DNA from: Bacillus sp. Marseille-Q1617
Lineage (GTDB): Bacteria; Bacillota; Bacilli; Bacillales; Bacillaceae_B
Length of the DNA stretch: 64,000 nucleotides
Assembly: GCF_903645295.1 (NCBI RefSeq)
Contig: NZ_CAHJXM010000002.1
Span: 224,001-288,000 of the forward strand
Direction of reading: 5' to 3'
The translations under genes and the position numbers were made by a program. Below are positions 1 to 7,280 of the stretch, piece after piece (positions within the stretch are counted from its first letter, which is position 1; each line of letters begins with the position of its first letter). Under the pieces are notes generated by a model. It had not been told where the DNA came from. It saw nothing but the letters and a program-made list of their open reading frames with translations, and did no database searches.

Positions 1-220
1 GCTCATTGTAATGAGCGGGGATTCCTTTTCTTTCATTTTCACCAGCAAAAGAATGAAGAAGGTTTTCTTGTGATAATAGGATATGTCCGAGATTCCAGCG
101 GATCGAGTTGCGGAAACCCTCAGGCATTCTGTCAGCCTGTTCTTCAGTTGTCGCATCTAAAAAAGCGAGTGTCCGCATTCGGATGAAGTCCATTTGTTGA
201 AACAGCATATGTTCTTTCAT
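1..220 (-). CDS. DinB-family protein, 3' part outside window
   Basis: The gene starts at ATG 220 behind a GGGAGGA ribosome site and runs off the left edge, so only about 73 N-terminal residues are visible. The translation begins MKEHMLFQQMDFIRMRTLAF and contains an N-terminal helix with Arg-Trp-Asn-Leu-Gly-His followed by a Glu-Asn-Leu-Leu segment, the pattern of DinB/YfiT-type four-helix metal-binding proteins (the His is the usual first metal ligand). The family is associated with thiol or damage responses, but the specific substrate cannot be inferred from this fragment. A second, complete DinB-family protein lies at 9863-10336. Confidence 0.7.
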   Translation of the reverse strand, partial: MKEHMLFQQMDFIRMRTLAFLDATTEEQADRMPEGFRNSIRWNLGHILLSQENLLHSFAGENERKGIPAHYNE

Positions 221-296
221 GTCATATTCCTCCCAAAAAAGTGTGCTCTTTTGGTATTCGGGATAAACGGTTGATATTCCTCTTGTTGAATGGAAA

Positions 297-326
297 ATAA
301 AAAAGCGCCCTTGAATCATCAAGGGC
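297..326 (-). terminator. Rho-independent terminator of the small ORF at 344-478
   Basis: Perfect 8-bp stem GCCCTTGA/TCAAGGGC (307-314 and 319-326) with a 4-nt loop, followed on the minus strand by a T-rich run. Confidence 0.85.
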
Positions 327-343
327 ACCAGTCGAAAGTTTGA

Positions 344-478
344 TCAGTCTTGAGGACGGTTTTTTTCCGGCTTGACCCGCCCGGTTGTAAACTCCACTAA
401 TTCAGAGCTTGTGCGATTTCCTCTTTTAGCATTGGTATTTGCCTGTGCATTGCGGTTTCCCTGCTTTGTGCGGCCCAT
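344..478 (-). CDS. Small basic hydrophilic protein (44 aa), possibly spore-associated
   Basis: ATG at 478 follows a near-perfect TTAGGAGGGG ribosome site, and the reading frame ends just before a strong terminator, so this is a convincing monocistronic gene. The 44-residue product is rich in Asn, Gln, Arg, Thr and Lys (MGRTKQGNRNAQANTNAKRG at the start), has no hydrophobic segment and no cysteine. That composition resembles minor small acid-soluble spore proteins, but I do not recognise the family with certainty. Function unknown. Confidence 0.75.
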   Translation of the reverse strand: MGRTKQGNRNAQANTNAKRGNRTSSELVEFTTGRVKPEKNRPQD

Positions 479-600
479 ACTTTCCCCTCCTAAAAAAATA
501 CTCTTGCACTTATAGTGTTGGAACGAACTCCAGGAAATATTCCTTCATATCATTGCCAAGCTGGCGTCAAAAACTGACATATTTCTTTATGATCCGTGAT

Positions 601-614
601 ATTTCCCGGGCTAT
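601..614. promoter_or_regulatory. Possible Noc-binding-site-like sequence
   Basis: ATTTCCCGGGCTAT matches 12 of 14 positions of the B. subtilis Noc consensus ATTTCCCGGGAAAT; the left half is perfect. It lies just beyond the 3' end of the Rieske gene. A single near match could be chance. Confidence 0.3.
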
Positions 615-622
615 ATTCGACG

Positions 623-2167
623 TTATTTGAGTTGATCCTCCATTCGAGTCAACGGTTCTTTGGCTGGACCTTCAATAACGGTCCCGTCTGTTGAGAACCT
701 TGAGCCGTGGCAAGGGCAGTCCCACGTGTGATCACCGTGGTTCCATGAACACTCGCAGCCCATGTGGGTACAGGTGGTATCCACCACGAAAAGCTCTCCA
801 TTTTCGTTTCTGTAACCGCCGCATCGTCTGCCGTTCACTAATACGATGGCTCCTTCTCCATTCTGTATGTCATCTGCTTTTTTGGTCGGGATATCAAGCT
901 TTCCTTTCACCAATTGTGCTGCCACATTGGCATTTTCCTTCGCGAATCGTTTAATGCTTGGGTCCGCTTTGAACCGTGATGGCGTAAAGAGATCTTTGTA
1001 TAGATTATGATTACCAAGTACATGATCGGAAAGGATCTGCCCGGCAAGTGTCCCCAATGTCATGCCCCATTTTCGAAAACCTGTAGCAACGAGAATGGCA
1101 GGGTGCTTTTTAGTTAAAGGGCCTATGTAAGGAACCTTATCCAAGGTAGTGAGGTCCTGTGCAGACCATCGGTACTTCACTTCCTCGATCCCGAGGACTC
1201 TATTTCCGAAGTCTTCAAGTGCATTGTAGTGTTCCATTGTGTCTTTTCCCTGCCCCGTCTTGTGGTTATCGCCGCCGATCAGCACAAGTTTATCGCCATT
1301 CTCATCTTCTGTGTAGCGAAGGGAGCGGGTAGGGTCTTCAGCACTGAGGTACATTCCGCCTGGGTACTCTTTAGTTGTTTTAACTCCAAGTATATACGAC
1401 CGGTCAGGCTTAAGACGGGCGAAGTAGCCTCCCATCCCATCATAAAATGGAAAATGAGTGGCGATCACTACGTATTCGCTGTCGAGGTGATAACCGTCTT
1501 CCGTCACTACCTGTGTACTTTCTCCTTCATTGATCGTCTTTGCCAATGTCTGTTCGAAAATTTGTCCGCCGTTGTTAACGATACTGTCCACAAGAGCCTT
1601 GAAATACTTTAAAGGATGGAACTGTGCCTGATTTCTCATAATCACGGCATTTTTTATCTGAAGGTCGATCGGCAGCTGTTCCATCAGTTCTGTATCGATC
1701 CCCAGTTGTAGATAGGCTTCAAATTCCTTCTCCACCTTTTTCTTGTATTCATCGGTAGTGGAATAAATATAAGCATCCTGTTTTGTGTAATCGCAGTCGA
1801 TGTTCTCAGACTGAATGGTGTTTTCCATGAAAGAGAGTGCCTTCATATTTCCTTCGTAATATTTCTTTGTGTATTCTTCTCCGAAATGATTGATCAGTTC
1901 GTCATAGATCAGCCCGTGCTGGGCAGTGATTTTTGCCGTTGTATGCCCGGTGGTACCATTGATAAGCCGGCCGGCATCAATCAAGGCGACTTTTTTACCG
2001 CCTTTTGCCAGCAGATAAGCAGTTGTGATTCCGGCGATCCCTCCGCCTACAACGGTTACATCCGTCTTGATGTTTTGTGAAAGCTTCGGAAATATAGGAA
2101 GATGGGCTGTTTCCCGCCAAAATGGCTCGGGTGGCTGGTTAAATGCATTATTGTTATTAGTGTCCAT
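623..2167 (-). CDS. FAD-dependent oxidoreductase with C-terminal Rieske domain (YhfW-like)
   Basis: A 514-residue two-domain protein. The N-terminal two thirds is a DAO-type FAD oxidoreductase with the dinucleotide motif VTVVGGGIAGITTAYLLAKGG near residues 38-58. The C-terminus is a Rieske domain: C466-T-H468 and C484-P-C486-H487 supply the 2Fe-2S ligands, and C471 with C486 could form the usual stabilising disulfide. The arrangement and length match B. subtilis YhfW. Expected to be a cytoplasmic flavin and iron-sulfur electron-transfer enzyme; the physiological substrate is unknown. ATG 2167 follows an AAAGGAGCAAA ribosome site. Transcribed alone. Confidence 0.85.
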   Translation of the reverse strand: MDTNNNNAFNQPPEPFWRETAHLPIFPKLSQNIKTDVTVVGGGIAGITTAYLLAKGGKKVALIDAGRLINGTTGHTTAKITAQHGLIYDELINHFGEEYTKKYYEGNMKALSFMENTIQSENIDCDYTKQDAYIYSTTDEYKKKVEKEFEAYLQLGIDTELMEQLPIDLQIKNAVIMRNQAQFHPLKYFKALVDSIVNNGGQIFEQTLAKTINEGESTQVVTEDGYHLDSEYVVIATHFPFYDGMGGYFARLKPDRSYILGVKTTKEYPGGMYLSAEDPTRSLRYTEDENGDKLVLIGGDNHKTGQGKDTMEHYNALEDFGNRVLGIEEVKYRWSAQDLTTLDKVPYIGPLTKKHPAILVATGFRKWGMTLGTLAGQILSDHVLGNHNLYKDLFTPSRFKADPSIKRFAKENANVAAQLVKGKLDIPTKKADDIQNGEGAIVLVNGRRCGGYRNENGELFVVDTTCTHMGCECSWNHGDHTWDCPCHGSRFSTDGTVIEGPAKEPLTRMEDQLK

Positions 2168-2243
2168 GGATTTGCTCCTTTTTTTACGTTTTTACACATT
2201 TTTCCCCATTGTCGGAAGAATAAGCAGAAATTTGGAAAAGAAA

Positions 2244-2277
2244 TTAAAAAGAGACTGACCCATAAGGGCCAATCTCT
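2244..2277 (-). terminator. Terminator downstream of folD
   Basis: Minus-strand hairpin GAGATTGGCCC/GGGTCAGTCTC with TTAT loop (2251-2277), then TTTTTAATTT. It closes the folD transcript. Confidence 0.8.
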
Positions 2278-2292
2278 GATGCAAACAAAGAG

Positions 2293-3150
2293 TTATGAAG
2301 ATTTCTTGAGAAGCTTTGCTGATTTTTCAGCTGAGTCGACGGTTTGTTTTAAAAGCATCGAGATGGTTACAGGTCCGACTCCGCCAGGGACCGGGGTGAT
2401 CGCACCGGCTTTCTCGTAACAAGACTCATAATCGACGTCGCCGACATTCCCTTTATTGTAGCCGGCGTCAAGGATGATCGCGCCCTCTTTCACCCAGTCG
2501 CCTTCAATGAAGCGGGGCTTTCCGACGGCCGCTACCACTATATCGGCCTGCGATATGATCTCCGGCAGGTTCTCTGTATAGGAGTGACAGGTCGTGACGG
2601 TTGCATTGCGGTTCAATAGCATCATAGACACCGGTTTGCCTAAAATCGGGCTTCTTCCGATCACGACGGCATGCTTTCCTTCAACGGACACATCATAAAA
2701 GTCAATGATGTTCATGATGGCAGCCGGTGTACAGGATGGGAACTCGCCGAAACCAAGAGATGTCTGACCGAAGCCGAGGCTCGTCACACCATCTACGTCT
2801 TTATCGATGGAAATCGCTTCGAACGCAGCGCGCTCATCGATATGCTTAGGGACAGGATGCTGAAGAAGGATGCCGTGTACATCCTCATCCGCGTTTAACT
2901 CGTTGAGGACTTTCAGCAGTTCACTTGTCGTCGTTTCCTTCGGAAGGTGAATCCGCCGGGACTCCATGCCGATTTTCCTGCAGGCATTCCCTTTCATTTT
3001 TACGTAGGTTTCCGAAGAGGAATCGTCACCCACAAGCACCGTGGCTAGGCAAGGCGTGATCCCTTTTTCCTTTAAAGCAGAGACTCTCAACCGCAAGCTT
3101 TCCTTCACTTCTGTAGCTACTCGTTTTCCGTCTAAAATTAATGGTTCCAC
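2293..3150 (-). CDS. folD: Methylenetetrahydrofolate dehydrogenase/cyclohydrolase FolD
   Basis: Bifunctional enzyme interconverting 5,10-methylene-THF, 5,10-methenyl-THF and 10-formyl-THF for purine and formyl-Met synthesis. Conserved blocks are present: the YVKMKGNACRKIG region with the catalytic Lys, GRSPILGKPVSMML of the NADP fold, and PVPGGVGPVTISML near the C-terminus. The frame is open further upstream, but GTG 3150 sits six bases after AGGAGGG and gives 285 residues, the normal family length, so I take GTG as the start. The upstream ZTP riboswitch couples expression to purine/folate shortage. A fragment of a second folD 5' end lies at 6343-6399. Confidence 0.95.
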   Translation of the reverse strand: MEPLILDGKRVATEVKESLRLRVSALKEKGITPCLATVLVGDDSSSETYVKMKGNACRKIGMESRRIHLPKETTTSELLKVLNELNADEDVHGILLQHPVPKHIDERAAFEAISIDKDVDGVTSLGFGQTSLGFGEFPSCTPAAIMNIIDFYDVSVEGKHAVVIGRSPILGKPVSMMLLNRNATVTTCHSYTENLPEIISQADIVVAAVGKPRFIEGDWVKEGAIILDAGYNKGNVGDVDYESCYEKAGAITPVPGGVGPVTISMLLKQTVDSAEKSAKLLKKSS

Positions 3151-3241
3151 TGCAATCCCTCCTGAAAATGATAAAAGACTATTTTCTGATAATCGCTGCT
3201 TTTCGATGGTGCTAAACAGCATAGTATGGAAAAGAGCCCAA

Positions 3242-3275
3242 TAAAAAAAGACAAGGGCATACGGATGTCCTTGCC
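3242..3275 (-). terminator. Expression-platform terminator of the ZTP riboswitch
   Basis: Minus-strand stem CAAGGACAT/ATGCCCTTG (one G-U pair, CCGT loop) followed by TCTTTTTTTAT. It directly follows the CCTGGGC element of the aptamer, so ligand binding can compete with terminator formation. Confidence 0.85.
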
Positions 3276-3368
3276 TTTGCCCAGGCGAACGGCATTTTTG
3301 GCTGATGATGAATGTAAAGTCGCAGCTCCCTTGTGGTTCGTTCCACGTTTTCGCCAGTCACTGCTGTT
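3276..3368 (-). promoter_or_regulatory. ZTP (pfl) riboswitch controlling folD
   Basis: Read on the minus strand, the leader holds the diagnostic pfl blocks in order: GTGACTGGCGAAAACGTGG (about 3342-3360), a CCAC..GGGAGCTGCG helix (about 3320-3340) and, after a variable linker, GCCGTTCGCCTGGGC (3279-3293), which forms the ligand-binding pseudoknot. The ZTP/ZMP riboswitch class is known to precede folD and purine genes and to turn them on when 10-formyl-THF is short. Position upstream of folD and the overlapping terminator fit an ON switch acting on transcription termination. Confidence 0.92.
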
Positions 3369-3563
3369 AATTAAGTTCAAATTCATTATAACACGAATAT
3401 AAATAAAAAATCCAGTTAAATCGTTCGTGTTTTTATAAAATCTCCATCATAAGTCTGAAATGTATACCGGTCCAATTTTCTATCTTTCCTCCTCCCTTAT
3501 AGCCGATTTGCGCAATGAACCGTTTTCATAAACTTAAAGTAACAAAACGATTTGGGAGGAAAA

Positions 3564-3718
3564 ATGATGTTAAAAGATAAAGTAGTGATGATTACCGGAG
3601 CGTCGAAGGATTGGGGAAGGAAATAGCCCTGCAATTTACAAGGGAGGGGGCGAAGCTTGCCGTGTGTGCACGAAATCAAGCTCCTTTGAAAGAAGTGGAA
3701 AGGGAAATCCGTGCATAG
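3564..3718 (+). pseudogene. Truncated, frameshifted copy of the SDR gene at 6549-7280
   Basis: From the upstream region (about 3422) to 3718 the sequence aligns with 6404-6708, the promoter and first ~150 bp of the intact short-chain dehydrogenase. Relative to that copy, one A is missing in the GASKG codons (near 3606), which shifts the frame to a TAG, and homology stops abruptly at about 3718. Nucleotide identity is high but clearly below 100 percent, so the two copies have diverged or have different origins. It retains a ribosome site (GGGAGG) but cannot make an enzyme. Confidence 0.85.
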
Positions 3719-3783
3719 GAGCTTCAATTAATTATTAACCGCATCAGCCTGCAAGCCCAAACACTTCTATAAGACCGCACACA

Positions 3784-3813
3784 AAAAGCGCACTTACCTA
3801 AAAGTGCGCTTTT
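3784..3813. terminator. Bidirectional terminator after nox
   Basis: AAAAGCGCACTT/AAGTGCGCTTTT perfect 12-bp stem with a short ACCTAA loop; A-run and T-run on either side make it functional in both directions. It serves the minus-strand oxidase gene. Confidence 0.85.
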
Positions 3814-3849
3814 CAACGTATTAACTCAACACCGCTGACCCAGTTTCAA

Positions 3850-5199
3850 TCAAACCAATTGCGGCTTGCGTGTCTCAGCTGCTGCAAGTCCTGCTTTATT
3901 CAGAAAGTTCCACGGCTGATTGAAGTGAGGCTGGAAGAAGAAGTCGACAAAGCCGAGTTCTTCTATCGTCATGCCAGTCTGAATGCAGACGCTGAGTGTA
4001 TTAATGGATTGGGTGACATCCGCTTTTGACAGTACCTGCGCGCCAATAATTTTACGGCTTTCAGGCAGGTAGCTGACTTTAAACAGCACATCTTCCGCTG
4101 TCGGCATAAATTCAGGACGGTGCTTTTCGGAGATTGTGACACTTTTCACATGAATATCCATCGCTTGTGCACTCGTTTCAGTTAAGCCTGTTGATGCCAT
4201 ATTCAGGTCATAAATATGCAGACCTGAAGTTCCCTGTGTACCAACATTCTTCATGACCGGTTCAGTGAGATTGCGTGCAACGAGTGTACCCATTCTGACT
4301 GCATTAGTTGCAAGTGGGATATAGGCAGCCTGACCTGTCGGATTGTATTTCACTGCACAACAGTCACCGGCTGCAAGGATGTCAGGGTCGCTTGTGCGCA
4401 TATAATCATCAACTGTAATTGCCCCGTTTGGCAACATGTCTACTTTTCCTTTTAAGAGCTCTGTGTTTGGGCGGAAGCCGACACACATAATCACAATGTC
4501 AGTCTTAACGCGTCCTTGATTCGTTACAACAGCTTCAACAGACATTTCACCTTCAAAACGAGTAACAGTTTCGCCGAGTCGCAGTTCAACGCCGCGGTCA
4601 ATGAATGCCTGCTCTACCTGATCTGTAAATTCCTGATCAAGATATTTATTCAGAATACGGTCCACACCGTCAATCAGCGTTACTTTTTTCCCTGCCTGCT
4701 GGAATGCTTCTACAAGCTCAACGCCAATATAACCTGCGCCGACAATCGTAACGTGCTTAGCGTCACGTGATTTTTCAATGATTGTATTTGCCTGATTGAA
4801 GTTCTTTGCTAACAGGACGTTATCAAGCTTAATGCCGTCGATTGGCGGGATGATTGGCCATGAACCGGTTGACATGACGAGCTTATCGTAGCTGTCATTG
4901 ACTTCTTCACCAGTGACCAGATTCAACGCTTTGATCTGCTTCTGTGCAGTATCGATTTCCTGCACGGTGTGCTTCATTTTCATTGTAATGCCGAGATTTA
5001 TCAGCTGTTCAGGTGAGCTGTAGAAAAGTCCCTGCGGATCTTCAACTACACCGCCCACATATAATGCTAAACCACATGAAAGAAAGGACACATTATCGTT
5101 TTTCTCATAGACTGTAATGTCTGCTTCAGGATACATATTTGCTATATTTGTTACAGCTGCTGTTCCAGCGTGAGTACTTCCGATTACTGCTATTTTCAT
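3850..5199 (-). CDS. nox: NADH oxidase (water-forming, Nox/NoxE type)
   Basis: A 449-residue single-cysteine flavoprotein disulfide-reductase. The FAD motif is at residues 4-15 (AVIGSTHAGTAA), the redox-active Cys42 lies in SFLSCG, the NAD(P)H motif GAGYIG is at 154-159, and the GFRPNTELL and AAGDCCAV blocks are intact. The C-terminal dimerisation domain ends with FFFQPHFNQPWNFLNKAGLAA. Similarity in layout to lactococcal and streptococcal NoxE argues for four-electron reduction of oxygen to water with NADH; CoA-disulfide reductase is the main alternative. A sigma-A promoter and a perfect Rex operator precede it, consistent with NADH-responsive control. It sits in the block inserted between the duplicated folD/SDR flanks. 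Confidence 0.82.
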   Translation of the reverse strand: MKIAVIGSTHAGTAAVTNIANMYPEADITVYEKNDNVSFLSCGLALYVGGVVEDPQGLFYSSPEQLINLGITMKMKHTVQEIDTAQKQIKALNLVTGEEVNDSYDKLVMSTGSWPIIPPIDGIKLDNVLLAKNFNQANTIIEKSRDAKHVTIVGAGYIGVELVEAFQQAGKKVTLIDGVDRILNKYLDQEFTDQVEQAFIDRGVELRLGETVTRFEGEMSVEAVVTNQGRVKTDIVIMCVGFRPNTELLKGKVDMLPNGAITVDDYMRTSDPDILAAGDCCAVKYNPTGQAAYIPLATNAVRMGTLVARNLTEPVMKNVGTQGTSGLHIYDLNMASTGLTETSAQAMDIHVKSVTISEKHRPEFMPTAEDVLFKVSYLPESRKIIGAQVLSKADVTQSINTLSVCIQTGMTIEELGFVDFFFQPHFNQPWNFLNKAGLAAAETRKPQLV

Positions 5200-5222
5200 G
5201 GGAAATTCCTCCTAAGTTTCAA

Positions 5223-5240
5223 TTGTGAAATGTTTCACAA
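5223..5240. promoter_or_regulatory. Rex operator upstream of nox
   Basis: TTGTGAAATGTTTCACAA matches the Rex consensus TTGTGAA-N4-TTCACAA at every fixed position. It lies just downstream of the -10 box of the nox promoter, where a repressor would block elongation. Rex releases DNA when NADH rises, which fits an NADH-consuming oxidase. Confidence 0.9.
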
Positions 5241-5255
5241 ATACTGTTCGACTTA

Positions 5256-5284
5256 AGTATACGACGGTTTGGAATGGAATACAA
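5256..5284 (-). promoter_or_regulatory. Sigma-A promoter of nox
   Basis: Minus-strand TTGTAT (5279-5284), 17-bp spacer, TATACT (5256-5261). Flanked by the perfect Rex site downstream and a weaker one upstream. Confidence 0.75.
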
Positions 5285-5289
5285 GTGTT

Positions 5290-5307
5290 TTGTTCAGTAT
5301 TTCACAA
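5290..5307. promoter_or_regulatory. Second, weaker Rex-like site
   Basis: TTGTTCAGTATTTCACAA has one perfect half (TTCACAA) and two mismatches in the other half. Located just upstream of the nox -35 box. Confidence 0.55.
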
Positions 5308-5459
5308 ACAACTATATCTTTATCCGGCCTCCGTAAATAAGGGGCCGGGGGTGAATAATTGATGCGTCTCACCCGGGACGGAGGAAGCCGGTACTCTTAT
5401 AGAATCATTACAAAAATGAATCACTGAGCTTCAGTCCCCGCTTCGCCGCCTCCACTCAA

Positions 5460-5777
5460 TTAACTCGTCACTACCCGCAGCCCGACAACCGCTACTACAA
5501 TCAGTGTTAAAAAGAAAATACGCTTGCGGTCTGCAGGGTCCCCATAAAATATCATACCTACGACAACGCCGCCGATTGTACCCATACCGGTCCAGACGGC
5601 GTAGGCCACGCCAAGCGGAATGCTGGTCATGGCGAATGAGAGGAGATTGAGGCTTGCTATAAAGCCGCCGATCAGAAAGATAAATCCGCTGATTTTTTTA
5701 CCTGTTGCAATCCGCTGCATGCCGTTTACACCAAGCACTTCACAAAATCCCGCTATAATTAATGCAATCCAGCTCAT
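5460..5777 (-). CDS. SMR-family guanidinium exporter subunit (YkkD-like)
   Basis: A 105-residue four-helix small multidrug resistance protein with the family Glu in helix 1 (AGFCEVLGVNGMQ) and the SIPLGVAYAVWTGMGT helix-3 signature. It is the second gene of an overlapping pair (ATGA overlap with 5774-6109), matching the YkkC/YkkD arrangement, in which the two halves form a heterodimer. With a guanidine-I riboswitch at the head of the operon, guanidinium export in exchange for protons is the most likely role. Confidence 0.88.
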   Translation of the reverse strand: MSWIALIIAGFCEVLGVNGMQRIATGKKISGFIFLIGGFIASLNLLSFAMTSIPLGVAYAVWTGMGTIGGVVVGMIFYGDPADRKRIFFLTLIVVAVVGLRVVTS

Positions 5778-6109
5778 GATTTCTGCGCCTCCTTCCCATT
5801 CGCATCCGTGACAAATTTCAGGCCGATTACGCCTACAAGCAGCATGACTACAAAGAACACCACACCTGCATTGATGCCAGCCTCAAAGAAGATCATATCC
5901 ACGATCACAGTACCCAATGTGCCAAGCCCGACAAAGACTGCGTAGACAGTTGCTGTCGGCAGGCGTGTTGAAGCCATCAGCAGTCCTGTGAAGCTCACGA
6001 GAATCGCTGCGATTGTCAGCGTCCACGTCAATCCGTCATGCGCATATTTCAAGCCGGTCGCCCAGCCGATTTCAAAGAGTGCCGCAACTGCTGTGATAAA
6101 CCACCACAT
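5774..6109 (-). CDS. SMR-family guanidinium exporter subunit (YkkC-like)
   Basis: A 111-residue small multidrug resistance protein, first gene of the pair. Helix 1 carries the essential Glu (AALFEIGWATGLK) and helix 3 has LPTATVYAVFVGLGTLG. The ATG at 6109 is preceded by an AAAGGAGCG ribosome site immediately after the riboswitch terminator. Its end overlaps the start of the partner by four bases, so translational coupling is expected. Acts in the membrane as half of a heterodimeric guanidinium/H+ antiporter. Confidence 0.9.
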   Translation of the reverse strand: MWWFITAVAALFEIGWATGLKYAHDGLTWTLTIAAILVSFTGLLMASTRLPTATVYAVFVGLGTLGTVIVDMIFFEAGINAGVVFFVVMLLVGVIGLKFVTDANGKEAQKS

Positions 6110-6130
6110 AAAAATCGCTCCTTTTCTGCT

Positions 6131-6180
6131 AAAAAATAAAAAACCCGGGACATATCACTGTAAAGTGGTATCTCCCGGGC
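6131..6180 (-). terminator. Expression-platform terminator of the guanidine riboswitch
   Basis: Minus-strand CCCGGGAGATACCACT...AGTGATATGTCCCGGG hairpin (6144-6179), then TTTTTTATTTTTTAG. The 5' arm is the 3' part of the aptamer, giving the classical switch between aptamer and terminator. Confidence 0.88.
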
Positions 6181-6260
6181 TTTTCTCCCTCCGTGTACAA
6201 AGATCGCTCTTTGCGCTTTCTCTCGGACCAGACCCGTAATGGCGGAACCCTAGAAAGTCT
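6168..6260 (-). promoter_or_regulatory. Guanidine-I (ykkC) riboswitch
   Basis: On the minus strand the conserved blocks appear in order: CTAGGGTTCCGCC (6241-6253), GGTCTGGTCCGAGAG (about 6217-6233), ACACGGAGGGA and AAAGCCCGGGAGATA (6168-6182). These are the diagnostic elements of the ykkC class that binds guanidinium and switches on Gdx-type SMR exporters, exactly the genes that follow. Confidence 0.95.
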
Positions 6261-6342
6261 TTTTGTGAATATTATGGAGTTTTCGGTACTTATCTTAGTA
6301 CGGGTGGAGCGGGAAGTCAAGTGAGGCGGTTTGTGCACTGTG

Positions 6343-6399
6343 GGACCTTTTTCTTTTAATGCAGAAACTCTCAATCTCGGGCTTTCCTTCACTTCTGTC
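6343..6399 (-). pseudogene. Remnant of a second folD 5' region
   Basis: Minus-strand translation VKESPRLRVSALKEKG parallels the FolD segment VKESLRLRVSALKEKG (plus-strand 3057-3113). The remnant joins directly to sequence matching 3422 onward; the start codon, ribosome site and riboswitch found between 3115 and 3421 in the intact copy are missing here. Together with the SDR fragment at 3564-3718 it marks the edges of a duplicated flank. Confidence 0.75.
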
Positions 6400-6548
6400 T
6401 TATCGTTCGTGTTATTGTCGAACTACATCAAAAGACTGAATGAAATACCGGTCTATTTCTCTATCTTTCCTCTTCCCTTATAGCCGATTTGCCGCGGTAA
6501 TCGTTTTCATAAAATGAAAGCAAGGAAAACAATTTAGGAGGAATGAAC

Positions 6549-7280
6549 ATGCTGAAAAACAAAGTGGTCATGATTACGGGGGCGTCAAAAGGATTGGGGA
6601 AGGAATTAGCCCTGCAATTTGCAAGGGAAGGGGCGAAGCTTGCCGTGTGTGCCCGTAATGAGGGTCCATTGAGAGAAGTGGAAAAGGAAATTCGAGCATT
6701 GGGCGGTGAGGTGGTTGCACTAGCCGCAGATGTATCCGTTCCGAAGGATGTGGACCGTTTTGTCTCGGTGACAGAGGATGCGTTCAGCAGGATTGATGTA
6801 CTGATCAACAACGCTTCCATCTTCGGGCCTGGTCCAAGGCTGTTGGCAGATTATCCGGAAGCGGATTTTCTTGAGGTCTTGAAAGTCAACACGTTCAACC
6901 CATTCATCGTCACCAAGCGGGTCCTGCCGGGAATGCTGCTGAGGAATGCGGGTTCTGTCATCAACCTTACGTCTGAAGCGGGGAAGACCGGTTTTGGCGA
7001 ATGGGGAGCCTACGGGATATCCAAATTTGCGGTGGAAGGCCTTACCCAGACGTGGGCGGATGAACTTCAGGACACAGGCGTCTGCATCAACATGGTGGAC
7101 CCGGGTGAAATGAACACCGGGATGCATGATGAGGCAGTCCCGGAATGTGATTATCCGTTAGCTGAACCGCATGAACATATGGACGTTTTCCTTTACCTTG
7201 CTTCTGATGACGCCAGCGATGTTTCCGGCAGCCGCTTTGAAGCGCAGGAGTTCAAGTGGAATCGGGGTGGGGGACAATGA
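6549..7280 (+). CDS. Short-chain dehydrogenase/reductase
   Basis: A 243-residue classical SDR: Rossmann glycine motif TGASKGLG near residue 9, NNAS near 86, and the YGISK catalytic Tyr-Lys pair. Two in-frame ATGs exist; the second (6549) is seven bases from AGGAGG while the first leaves only one base, so 6549 is preferred. It overlaps the following QueA-like gene by four bases, implying co-translation. The substrate is unknown; linkage to a QueA-like enzyme suggests a nucleoside-modification or unrelated housekeeping role but proves neither. Confidence 0.85.
   Translation: MLKNKVVMITGASKGLGKELALQFAREGAKLAVCARNEGPLREVEKEIRALGGEVVALAADVSVPKDVDRFVSVTEDAFSRIDVLINNASIFGPGPRLLADYPEADFLEVLKVNTFNPFIVTKRVLPGMLLRNAGSVINLTSEAGKTGFGEWGAYGISKFAVEGLTQTWADELQDTGVCINMVDPGEMNTGMHDEAVPECDYPLAEPHEHMDVFLYLASDDASDVSGSRFEAQEFKWNRGGGQ

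Noticed and set aside
439..630. 63-aa plus-strand ORF
   Set aside because: Lies antisense to the well-supported small minus-strand gene and its upstream region; no ribosome site.
3138..3386. 82-aa minus-strand ORF upstream of folD
   Set aside because: It runs through the ZTP riboswitch and its terminator; the riboswitch structure explains the sequence.
6129..6392. 87-aa minus-strand ORF
   Set aside because: Its N-terminus is the folD remnant and the rest is riboswitch and terminator; no ribosome site.
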